From Stercorarius parasiticus (taxonomy: Eukaryota > Chordata > Aves > Charadriiformes > Stercorariidae): 64,000 bases of DNA. Of this stretch, positions 13,505 through 26,010 are shown in pieces. The notes beneath the pieces are model-generated. The model saw only the letters and a list, made by a program, of their open reading frames with translations. It did no database searches and had not been told where the DNA came from. The position numbers and the translations under genes are program-made. How positions within the stretch are numbered: position 1 is the first letter of the stretch; the number at the start of each line of letters is the position of its first letter. The stretch lies in assembly GCA_013396915.1 (NCBI GenBank), contig VWZL01004359.1, positions 837,459 to 901,458 on the forward strand, read 5' to 3'.

Positions 13505-13835
13505 TTCCTGTTACCTATTGCATCATCCAGGGGATTACGCCTCCTGTATTTCAAAAGTCTCTTAAGATCACCAGTGAAGCTTCCTGAACTGTCATTTATA
13601 TGGCCAATATTAACCAGTGTCAGCCTTTCCTTCCTCAATACACCAACCGGTTTCACTGGGGGTTTTATCAGGCCTCTTTTCAACAGCCAGTTGACTATGA
13701 CTCTTTTAAAGAAATAAATACACAGAGCTGACTAAAGACTCACTCTGTTTCTTTCAGCAACAGATGATTCTCGTTTTGCAGAAGTAATCTTGGTGGACGC
13801 TGCTGACCCACTGGGCTTAAACCAGGTAAAACGTG
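13505..13835 (-). other. Unidentified spliced-looking exon pair (orientation uncertain)
   Basis: On the minus strand a long open frame runs from an acceptor-like AAAAG near 13712 to a donor-like ATAG/GTAACA near 13513. Its translation looks protein-like (it contains NIGHINDSSGSFTGDLKRLL) rather than low-complexity. Upstream on the same strand, a segment around 13763-13815 ends in a strong donor-like AGA/GTGAGT near 13751 and joins this frame in phase. The plus strand competes: 13761-13828 is bounded by TTCTTTCAG and CAG/GTAAAA and reads TDDSRFAEVILVDAADPLGL. I recognise neither protein. It could be part of an unknown gene, an old pseudogene or chance. Confidence 0.22.
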
Positions 13836-16149
13836 CTTCTCTTATGCCACACTGGAATAAAGAATGTCACAAGCATTCTGTGGATCTTAGAGGGATAGCG
13901 TCACTTGCAAATGTCTAAAAACAAATACTTGGCCCCTTTGTTACTCTTATACCCTTGGAATTTAGTTTATTGCAGAGGCGAGGGCAAAGCATTCAGGGCA
14001 GAACTGTGCAAAGATGGGTGTGTATTCCTGCTCTGCCGAGGCCTCCTGTCAGGGGAAACGAACGGGCAACAGCCACTGCTTGTTCTAAAACTGCTGCTGA
14101 CAAGTTATTTTCAACTGAACAAAAAAAAGCAGTTTCTCTTTTGAATATTTACAATCGATAGCAATTATTTTAGGTCTCCTTGGTTTTGAAAAATCCCACA
14201 TACAAAATGAAGATTTACTTGAACAACAATATGTGGCTGAGAAGCAATGACAACTGCCCAGCAACTGAAACAGTTTTCTACCCACATGCCCAATCACTCG
14301 GAGGAAAACAATGCAAGAACATTGGTTGCAAAATGCGATTTGTTGTGGCTCTTCATCCAACGCTTCCAAGAACTGTCTGCGTTAGGAAAGATACATTGCT
14401 GAAAGAAGTTTAAAGACTTTGTACTTCTACCTTGTTTTCTGACTGCTTTGTTTTCTAGAGGAAGTACTGACTGAGCCAGGAACAGATGTCATGCCTCTCA
14501 CTTTTGTTCTTTTAACTGCAAGACTATCCTTTGCCTAAATATCAGTGAGAAACCTGCAAAACAAGAATTGCAAGCTTTATTAAGATACAAGACAAATTAA
14601 TTCTTGAGTTAAGTACACAAACCAAATGCTGTTAGAAGACTCTTACTATCTGCTGGGGGAACATTTCATCCATTATAATGAAACATAGCTAAAAATATCC
14701 TATATTATAAGAACACTGGAACTGTATATGAGGCAGTACACTTAGAGAGGATGATTAACTGATTTGTCACCAGCAGTAACACTTCTTGAGTAATGCCTTG
14801 TCACTCACACTTGCACCCTATTTCTATTTCAACTAAGGGAGACCCCGGGATATGATTTGAAGTTCCTTCAAATAAAATAAACAGTTTTGTTTTGTTCAGG
14901 GGAATTTACTGGTCACAAAAACTTTTGATGACAGTAAGTCTACAGATTACCACCAAGATTTCCTAGCCTTATGGACAATACCAGAAGTACAACCAGCAAA
15001 ACAAAAGAAGTTGTTAGGAAAGCTGTATTAAAGTTGTTTGTCAGTCTGATATTCCCAAGTCCTGCTACAAAGACTCATACAGAAGCTGGATTCTAGTACT
15101 TTAAAAAAAGCAAAGGATTTGATGAAAAATTTGAGGATATATGATTTTTGTCTCTGCACTCCTCCTTAGTGACATGGATCTGTTGTTTGGCTGTTTTTTT
15201 AATGCAGTGTAGGCGCACTCGTGATGTAGAAGCTCTGAGCACTTCCTTAGCAACACACATTATTTTCCTTCCTTGTATCACCTGAAAACAGTAGTAATTA
15301 AAAGTATGACTATTTTTGAAGAGGACTATAACATGTCTGAGGCAACCAAAGGCCGTGAAAATTTTTCCGAAATACGATGGTAAAGATGAAAAAAGTCATT
15401 AATGGGAAGCAATGTTATAATATGAGTTCAAAGCTTGTTGGCAATGTTGTTTTTATATTGCTGTAAAACAAATACCGGAATGAGAGCTGGCAAAAGTTTT
15501 AGTAAGACACTATAGGGTAATGTGCAGAGGTGGGCCTGAAAGGCTGGTACCCTTAGCAAACCTCGATGCTGATGCTATCCAGCCTGGTTTAGTTCTGTAG
15601 AAAGTAAGGCTTATTATACAACACACACCACAAGACATACAAGTACAGCACACAAAATACAAATAAAACCAAATGATGTGACGCTGGAGCATGGAGGAAA
15701 AGATGTACATTGTTACTCATACTCTAATAAAAGAAACCTAACTAAGTGCTATAATATTAGATTTACAGCTCAATCCAAAGCATCTCCACCATCAGCCTCG
15801 CACCCACATTTTACTCCTCAGTCCCGGGGCAGCTTTGTCCCTCTTGTAACCGGTGGACAGGAGGGGAAAGACATGGCAACAGAAAGCTGAAATGGTGCAA
15901 CTTTAAACAAAACTACAAAATAAATGGGGTAATGGTGGATATTGGCGGTGTAGGACATTCACACAGAAGCGGTTCTGATGCAATACTTAAGTCACCAATT
16001 CATTTACAAAGTTCCTAGGCAAAAGGGAGAGGGGTTTATGTAAAAATCCTCATAGCTGACTACTAAACTAAGTAGTAATATTATTTATGAGATTTGGAGA
16101 GTAAATTTTGCTCAGTAATTCAATTAAAAAACATTTTCCCTCCTGTATC
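13836..16149. other. Intergenic DNA upstream of CNBP island
   Basis: No recognised gene was found. The frames at 14180-14413 plus and 14085-14369 minus overlap each other antisense and neither has a domain I know. A short plus-strand segment near 14900-14932 has acceptor-like and donor-like edges (CAG/GGGAAT and GACA/GTAAGT) but is too small to support as an exon. Confidence 0.4.
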
Positions 16150-16636
16150 TTTTGGCTGCAGTAAGTTAAAATGTCAGAAGCCCAGTTAACTGCAGTCCTC
16201 GCCAGCGCTAACGAAGTCGGAGGCGCCCGGTACGAACGCAGGGTTGTCTGTACCCACCCGGCCTCCGCCGCGCCCCGTCCCCGCGTCCACCATTTCCTAG
16301 CGCTACCGGCAGGGCGGGCGCCGAGCCCTCCCCTCAAGATGGCCGCCGCGGGGCGGCCCGGGAGCCCCCCGCCCGCTTCTCCGCGGCCCCTGGGGGTATC
16401 CCGCCGTGCCGCCAGCCTTCGCCCTGGGGGGGGCGGCGAGCCCGAGGAGAACCCGGGGAGCAACGGCGGGCCGAGAAGCCGGATCACGGGGAAAAAGCAG
16501 GGGAGGCGGCACTGACACGGCGTTCTGCGGCGCCACCGTCCTCCCCAGCCGCCCCATCACCGGGCGTCCCGGCCTCCCCTCCCGCGTCAGGCGGACGCCG
16601 GAGTTCTCCGCGGAGGGGGTGGGGGGCGGCGGGAGG

Positions 16637-17518
16637 NNNNNNNNNNNNNNNNNNNNNNNNNNNNNNNNNNNNNNNNNNNNNNNNNNNNNNNNNNNNNNNN
16701 NNNNNNNNNNNNNNNNNNNNNNNNNNNNNNNNNNNNNNNNNNNNNNNNNNNNNNNNNNNNNNNNNNNNNNNNNNNNNNNNNNNNNNNNNNNNNNNNNNNN
16801 NNNNNNNNNNNNNNNNNNNNNNNNNNNNNNNNNNNNNNNNNNNNNNNNNNNNNNNNNNNNNNNNNNNNNNNNNNNNNNNNNNNNNNNNNNNNNNNNNNNN
16901 NNNNNNNNNNNNNNNNNNNNNNNNNNNNNNNNNNNNNNNNNNNNNNNNNNNNNNNNNNNNNNNNNNNNNNNNNNNNNNNNNNNNNNNNNNNNNNNNNNNN
17001 NNNNNNNNNNNNNNNNNNNNNNNNNNNNNNNNNNNNNNNNNNNNNNNNNNNNNNNNNNNNNNNNNNNNNNNNNNNNNNNNNNNNNNNNNNNNNNNNNNNN
17101 NNNNNNNNNNNNNNNNNNNNNNNNNNNNNNNNNNNNNNNNNNNNNNNNNNNNNNNNNNNNNNNNNNNNNNNNNNNNNNNNNNNNNNNNNNNNNNNNNNNN
17201 NNNNNNNNNNNNNNNNNNNNNNNNNNNNNNNNNNNNNNNNNNNNNNNNNNNNNNNNNNNNNNNNNNNNNNNNNNNNNNNNNNNNNNNNNNNNNNNNNNNN
17301 NNNNNNNNNNNNNNNNNNNNNNNNNNNNNNNNNNNNNNNNNNNNNNNNNNNNNNNNNNNNNNNNNNNNNNNNNNNNNNNNNNNNNNNNNNNNNNNNNNNN
17401 NNNNNNNNNNNNNNNNNNNNNNNNNNNNNNNNNNNNNNNNNNNNNNNNNNNNNNNNNNNNNNNNNNNNNNNNNNNNNNNNNNNNNNNNNNNNNNNNNNNN
17501 NNNNNNNNNNNNNNNNNN
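16637..17518. other. Assembly gap (882 N)
   Basis: A single run of N lies inside the CpG island. Extreme GC content probably defeated sequencing. It likely hides CNBP exon 1, the transcription start and the first splice donor. Confidence 0.99.
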
Positions 17519-17579
17519 TTTTTCCACCTCTGGCCGCGGCGGAGCGAGAGGCCGGCGGAACGGCGGCCGGGCCTGGCCC

Positions 17580-17597
17580 CACGTGGCCGCCCACGTG
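17580..17597. promoter_or_regulatory. Tandem CACGTG E-boxes
   Basis: Two perfect palindromic E-boxes (17580-17585 and 17592-17597) start exactly 12 bp apart in the CpG island downstream of the gap. This is the class bound by USF, MYC/MAX and MITF/TFE factors. CNBP promotes translation and growth, so MYC-type control would be plausible, but binding is inference. Confidence 0.45.
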
Positions 17598-17660
17598 TGA
17601 GGCGCGGCCGGGGACCCGGAGGGTCGAGGTGTTGCAACTATTTGTCTCCGACCGCAGGCA

Positions 17661-20600
17661 CGGATGGTGGCCGGCTCCAAATCCAAATGTGACCTATAAA
17701 TGGATAGGAAAAATAGCCTGTGACATCTACAGCTCACGGACTAGTGGAGCAGCCTTTTATTTAAGTTTCTGTCAAACCTAGTTCTCAAGTAACCGCTGTT
17801 ACTCATTTAGCGCCCAGAATTATAATGGGGAATTATTAAACTTAATATTGGGGTTTATTTTCATTTCAGCACTTAATAAGATCCCATTGGCGTGCAGCGT
17901 TAGGGTTGCCTTCCTCTTGTCTTCCTCAATGCAAACTTGCCTAGGGAAGCAATCCTGCATCTGTCTTCAAAGTGAAGAGGTTAAATTAGTTCACCAGGAC
18001 TGTGCAAGAACTTTGCCAGTTAAAGGCTTAACCTGCCTTTTTTTTGAAACTGACCTTCTTAATGTCTAGACTGAATTTTATGTTAAAAAGTTTACTTGTT
18101 GTTTGCTTCTTACAGATGGGGATAAAAAAAATAAGAGAGGAAGATGATAGAATGTGCATATTTTGTAGATAATCTATAGTTTCTCCCACTCTTTTAACTA
18201 GTATGGGTAGGTAGAAAGTGATGGGGTCACTTTTTTTATTAACTTTTGCTGTCCTTCTGATTTTTGTCAACAAAACTATCCAAGAATAGTTTAATCGGAG
18301 TTCTGATGTCTTTTTGACCTGGCTTCTGGTCTCTCAGTAGGGATCCAAGTTCTTGAGTTCTAATTAATGTTCAGCATTCTTGGATCAGCTTACTTGTGGA
18401 ATATATTGAGGGGACCCAAACAGAGTGTACGGCTTGGCTTTCCACTTCTGGAGGTTTTCTTGAAGCTTCAAACGATGACTTCTCAGAATTGGGGTATAGT
18501 TCCCTGGTGGTCAGAATACTTAATTTTGTATCCTTTTCTAGTGAGGACACAAGAAGGAGAGGGGAGCATCACTGACTCTCTCTGGAGCATGTTTTCAGGT
18601 TACAGATGTGGAAATTCAACCAGATGGATACTGAGTAGCTTCCATGACAGTTATGTGTCCTGTTTTCAAGTATTCTCAAAACATGCTTCTTGGGGAAATA
18701 AATATTCTCCTGGGTAGCATTTCTCTTTAAATGAGTAATATTTTGACTTCTCTTTTGAAACTAAATGCTAGCACTTCTGTTAGCAGTCCGTTCTGCCTTT
18801 CCATTTCTTTATCTTTTAGGGAGGCAAAGCTGTGCTTGCTATTACATGTGTGTTTCACCATGTTCAGGCTGGCTTGTCAGATTCAGGTGTGGTATTGTAG
18901 GTTGGTCACCAACAGCCTGGAAGGAAATTGCTGATTACTCAACATTTGCCACTGATATAGCTGACTTGCCAAAGAGCTCCTAAGTGTGCTGGCTTTAGCA
19001 GTGGTTTTTGTCTGGTCTGTCCTTTGAGTCAGGTCCTATTAATATCGAATGGAAGTGATGGTTGTAGATCAAAAGAAGCACCTGGTAAGTATAATGAAGA
19101 TAATTGGCATTGTTATATTGGGTTTGTAGTGTTAACAAGCTGATGAATTCTAAGGAACTGCTTATATCCAGAAGCATCTTGAGTAATCTTACAGGTGCAG
19201 TTGAGCCTCCTTTCTATTATGAGGAGCCCAAGTTAGTTTTGCATTTGTTTGTTAAAGCAGACTTGTTCCACAGAGGGCATTGAGGCTAAAAGTCATAAAA
19301 TAAGGAGAGTTATAATGGGGCTTAGTGGTAGTTCTTTCCATCATCAGTTCTAAATGGGTTACTAAAACAGACTTGGATATTGCTGAATCGTGTATGTGAA
19401 GACTGGAGATTAATAGTACCTCTGCTCTTTTGAATGCTTATTAACTGTATAGCCACAGAAAGATGTGGTCTTCCACTTCAGAGTGTGATACAAGAAACTT
19501 CAAAATTTCTTGTGTTTTCAGAATATCTCATGAGAAACTTCGTTACTTTAAAGTTTGGTGCTAAAGTTGCACTCAAAAGATTCAAATCTGACCTAGGAAA
19601 CCGCTGTGGTGGCACCTTTCGTGGATCTTTGAGCTGTTCTCAGCCCATAATCTTTGGCAGTAGGGTGATCATACAGAAAAAAGTCTAAAATTCATTCTTA
19701 ATGTTTTGCTGAATAGCTGCAAAGGGATTTATTTCAGCTTCAAGCTACAATTACAGAGCTCTGTAGAAGGAATTCAGGTAAATGGACTACCTTATCCCTC
19801 TTAGTAGAAAGGTAAGGTTTGAGGCAACTAGTAGTGTTTCTTTGCAAGTTCTGGAAACTAGTCTATGGGGCAATGGCTTATTATATAGTGCAGAATTTGA
19901 CCTGGCTTAGAAGTTATAGATGAGGCCATAGTTGTAATTTGTTTTCCTTTATGGCTTTTCCTGTCCTGCTGAAGTAAAAATCTAGTTCTGGGATGTAGAA
20001 AGTGAGGTGAAAGGGTAGGGGCAAGCTGCTTTGTTTAGCACATTTGAGCTGTGGAAAACACTGATACATGTGACTGAGTGAAAACTTCCCAAGGAGACTA
20101 AAACAAGTAGCCTTCTTGCAGAAGCTTACTTAAGGTGGCCTTGATAGATAAAAAGAACTGCTGGAAACTTGTCTATGATGACAAAATGGAGGAGCATTGA
20201 CCAATAGAGGAGTATTTGAACTTGGGTGGGTTTTACTGTACTTTTCCCNAATGTAATGGTGTCCAAACTGCTTGGAGACTATCCATTTAAGGACTTGTCT
20301 TCTGAACCAGCCTTTTCTGGTTATTACTGCTTAAAAGTGGCTGTTGGCTTTATCTGAAAACTAAATCCTTATATTGGTTTTTAAAACAGTTTACACTGTT
20401 ACGGAATTTTGTCCCATGTAAGGCTTCTTAGAATGTGGAGCAAGTAAAACCAGTGTCAGCTGCATCTGCCTATAGCTGGTGAACTTGTATTCAGTTTCAC
20501 ATCCTTTACAGGAAGAATGCAGAAGTTAAACATTAAAAATACTGGTGCAGAGAAATTCCAGGCAGATTGTTTGGTACTTTCATATACTTAAGGTATTTGA

Positions 20601-23247
20601 AGACAGAGCAGCATGCTTTGTAATTGTATGTCTGTGGCAACTGTAACCTTTCAATATCTCTTGAATTCAGCGGGGAAAGGGGCCTCTGAAGATAAAGATT
20701 TTAAAATGAATCTCTCAAATAGTCTTGAAGGATAGTTGTGCAGAGATCATTGTTCGACTTTAAACTTCTTATTCAGTTTGCTTAATCTTACTTTACTAAT
20801 TTGCTGTATACTAGAGGAACAGAAACTTCAGGTTTTCCTCTTGAAGGAGCAGTTAAAAAGGAAGCAACTTTGAACCAGATGTAAAGCTTCTCTTTTCAGA
20901 TTCTTTTGGAGCAGTGAGTAGTGAGTTTTAACCCATGGTGCAGATCTCTGAAGTGGTGATGTTAGGTTCTTCATATGGGTAACTGCTGGCAAGATACAAT
21001 CCTGTTGCTGTGCTGTAGTTTCAAGTTCGTGGTTTAGAATGGAAGTTTGGTAGTTTTGAGTATCTGTGAAGATGAGCTGTAACAGAACCACAGTACTTGG
21101 GCATACTATTTTGCTCTTTTTAACAGGTCTTATGTTGCTCTTCTATAACGTTTTAATGTGAGGACTCCCCTTAAGAGAGTTGAAAGTTGGGTGAAGAATG
21201 TATCTTGGTATATAATTCAGAGACCCCATTTTGTCCCTCTTGAAATTAAAAGCAGCAATTGTGCTTGAGTCCAGCTTTTGCAGTTGGCTTTGCCTGTGTT
21301 TTTCCTGTTCTGCAGTGTCAACACGGTTGCTATGAAAACAGGCATAAACAGTAGCGCACTGAGTGCCAGCTGCTGCCACCACAGTAGACAGCTCTTCATC
21401 CTTGGGTGTCCTAATAAGATAGTTAGAAATTTTGAACACCGAGTTGAAGCAGAGAAGACTGAGTTATGTGTAAAATCCAAATATGCCTCTGGAGCGCACA
21501 GACAACCAGTTGTTCTATTGTTTAGATCTGTTTAAGATCATCTTGCACCCTTTCATTGTGGAACTTCATTTTAAGAGCAAATACCATCACCTGGTCCAGC
21601 TGGAAGGTAGATGTGGGATTACAGAAGTAGCATACTAAAGTTGCTATCTCTTGTACTTCAAATTCTTGGACTTAAACTGTGGTTGGAGGTGTGGATGGTC
21701 ACTTCTGTGCTGAAGATGATTGGAGAGGAACTGTTCTGAGGGAGGAGTGGCTAAAAAGCAACAGTAAATTTGTGCAACATTGGAGTACTTTAAAAATAAC
21801 TCTGAATAAAAATTCATGTTTAGATAGACACTCTCCATTTAAGACCTAAATGTCAGGATGCTAATTCTGGTTCCTTCTTGAGGTCATGTGGTGTTCTTAA
21901 GTGCTTCTGTAGTGACTTCCTTCAAGACACAGCTTCCTGGTAATCTGGGATGGTTTGGGGGGAGGGAAGCATTTTGTAATGTCAATGAATTGTAGGGTTG
22001 CAGGAAGATTATCTTGATGGGGGATCAGGTGAACTGCCACACATACCAGATAATGATTCTACTTGCGTTGGGTTAAGAATAATGAATTGGGGGAGATCAT
22101 GTGAACTACTAAACTTGAAGAGACTTCATCAAAACAAAGCTTGACATGCGTATTTTTAGACTAGAGTACTTCAAACTTGTCTTGAAGCACACTTTTAAAA
22201 AGACTCTAATTTAAATGTTTAACTTCCTTGTTCTTTCTGGTTCTAGAAGTCTTGCATAACTGTTTTACAGCTTAGGGGAGTTACTGGTGCTATGACCGCA
22301 GTCTGTTTAACCTACCCCATCCTAACTGCTGCTTTAGTGGCCTGTGTCAGACTGACTTTTTGCTCAATGAAATGCATACCTCCATTCCCGAATATGGGCA
22401 AAAGAAGTGGTTTATACTGTCTCGGACAGGCATGCCTATCTGATGTTTCCCTAGCATTCTAAGGATGCTTTCCAAGTCAGCCTTCTAGATATCTGGCAAG
22501 TGTCTGGTGTCTTTTAGCTAAGCCAAATGTCTTAAACATTTTCTTTCATGTAAACCTGGGAGTGAAGTATGCATCCTGAGCTGTAGGTTAATATATTGAA
22601 GTTGTAATTCTTGTTTCAGCTATTTAAGACATAAAAGAACTTAAATCTTTAAACGTTAAGCTAATGTACTCTTTAAGGCTTTAGCTCCAGTACTGCCTAT
22701 TCTTACAATTAGCTTCTAGAATGAAGCTTGATTAGTCAATAAATGTAGTAGCTGCCAGCCAGACACTTCAAGAGAAAGCTTAACAGCTACCAGGAAGAAA
22801 TAATTTGTAGATATAAGTAGCTGGCTTTTGAATTTAACTGAGGAATAAGGAAGAAGGTGCATTACTGAAAGAGAACAGCAGTAAGGCTGGTTAGACAATA
22901 GTTAAAGGGGTCTACTTTTTTTTTTTCCCCACTCCAAAGCATTTTATAAGTTTTTCAAGCGAAGACAGGCTACAAAAACTAACTAGAGGAGAAGTTACAT
23001 AGCACGCTGTTTCTTTGGCTGTTCAAAGCTGCCTTGCTCCAAGCAAAGCAGAGACAAACTTTTATTCTCTACAGTGGTTTTAATAGTCATGATCAGATAT
23101 TGTACAAGAAAGTATTAAGTCAACCAGAAGTCCTGCTCAGTTTTTGTTGCGTTTGCTGGGAGGGTGGGAAACCTCTAAATCTCTTATTTTATTGTAGCCT
23201 TTGGTTGGGAGAGGGGAAGGTGTTCTAAAAATGTCTTTCTTCCTCAG
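17661..23247 (+). other. CNBP: CNBP intron 1
   Basis: This is the long first intron, ending in the acceptor CTTCCTCAG before exon 2. It is visibly T- and G-rich on the plus strand, as expected of a highly transcribed intron. I saw no transposon and no gene within it. The CCTG repeat that expands in human myotonic dystrophy type 2 lies in this intron in human; no CCTG, TCTG or TG array is visible here. One N is present at 20249. Confidence 0.7.
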
Positions 23248-23261
23248 GCAAGTAATCAGCC

Positions 23262-25149
<1,888 letters not shown>

Positions 25150-26010
25150 TTATTTTCCTTTGTCGCCCCTCCTTTTTCTGATTGATGGTTGTATTATTTT
25201 TCTCTGAATCCTCTTCACTGGCCAAAGGTTGGCAGATAGAGGCTACTCCCAGGCCAGTGAGCTTTACTTGCCGTGTAAAAGGAGGAAAGGGGTGGAAAAA
25301 TCAACTTTCTGCATTTAACTACAAAAATGTTTATGTTTAGTTTGGTAGAGGTGTTATGTATAATGCTTTGTTAAAGAACCCCCTTTCCGTGCCACTGGTG
25401 AATAGGGATTGATGAGTGGGAAGAGTTGAGTCAGACCAGCAAACCCTCTCTGGGTTACATGGAAGTGATCCTATGCAGGAGGAAAGAAATTCTGGAAGTG
25501 TCTAAACTTCCTCATAACTTTAATTTTATTACAATGGCCTTGGATTGTCTGACCTCAGTAGCTGTTAACACCAAGTAATATCTGTATCGGGCCCTACCTA
25601 GAGCATATAGCTGAGTGGGAGTAAACAAACAAGATGCACATGCCTGTTAATGGCCATGAGAGAGAGAGAGAAATCAGGAATAAACTTAAAAGTAACAGTA
25701 ATTCAGTCAATGAATGTTCATGTTGGAGATACAGAACGTAATGGGAAGCTTTTGAATAAATATTTCAAAGTCAATCTGAAACCCAGACATCAGTGCTCAT
25801 AGCATATACAATTTGGAGCTATTCAGGAGTTGCAAATAAATGCATTTTCACAGAAATCAAGATGTTATTTTTGTATACTATATCACTTAGACAACTGAGT
25901 TTCATTTGCTTGTAATCAGTTTTTAAAGTAAGATGGTAAAAGCAATTGAAGTCCTAGAACATAGAAAATGTAATTTTAAAACTATCAATAAAGCTGGAGG
26001 AGGAAGGGGA
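25150..26010 (+). other. CNBP: CNBP 3' UTR
   Basis: Immediately after the stop the sequence resembles vertebrate CNBP 3' UTRs as I recall them, with pyrimidine-rich start and conserved-looking blocks. Three AATAAA hexamers are present: 25679-25684, 25755-25760 and 25987-25992. The last is the likeliest main cleavage signal and the others may give shorter transcripts. Confidence 0.7.
25987..25992 (+). terminator. CNBP: CNBP distal polyadenylation signal
   Basis: This is a canonical AATAAA about 840 bp after the stop codon. It is followed within about 40 bp by a T/G-rich tract (near 26023-26045) of the kind bound by CstF. Confidence 0.6.

Larger units (their letters stand above)
16150..17660. 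promoter_or_regulatory. CpG island, presumed CNBP promoter and exon 1
   Basis: GC content and CpG density rise sharply at about 16195 and fall after about 17660, with 882 unread bases inside. A YY1-type site (AAGATGGCCGCC, 16336-16347) lies on the left side, and two CACGTG E-boxes (17580-17585 and 17592-17597) lie on the right. The next gene to the right on the plus strand is CNBP. Its first exon is non-coding in other vertebrates and is not visible, so it most likely lies in the gap. The long apparent frames across this region read through Ns and mean nothing. A divergent minus-strand transcript is possible but unsupported. Confidence 0.7.

Noticed and set aside
17695..17700. TATAAA as a CNBP TATA box
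   Set aside because: It lies at the right margin of the CpG island, and no first exon or donor follows at the right distance; CNBP most likely has a CpG-type promoter.
16303..17737. Open frames of 335-444 codons on both strands across the CpG island
   Set aside because: They are mostly N translated as unknown residues; only the ends are real sequence and these are GC-rich island DNA.
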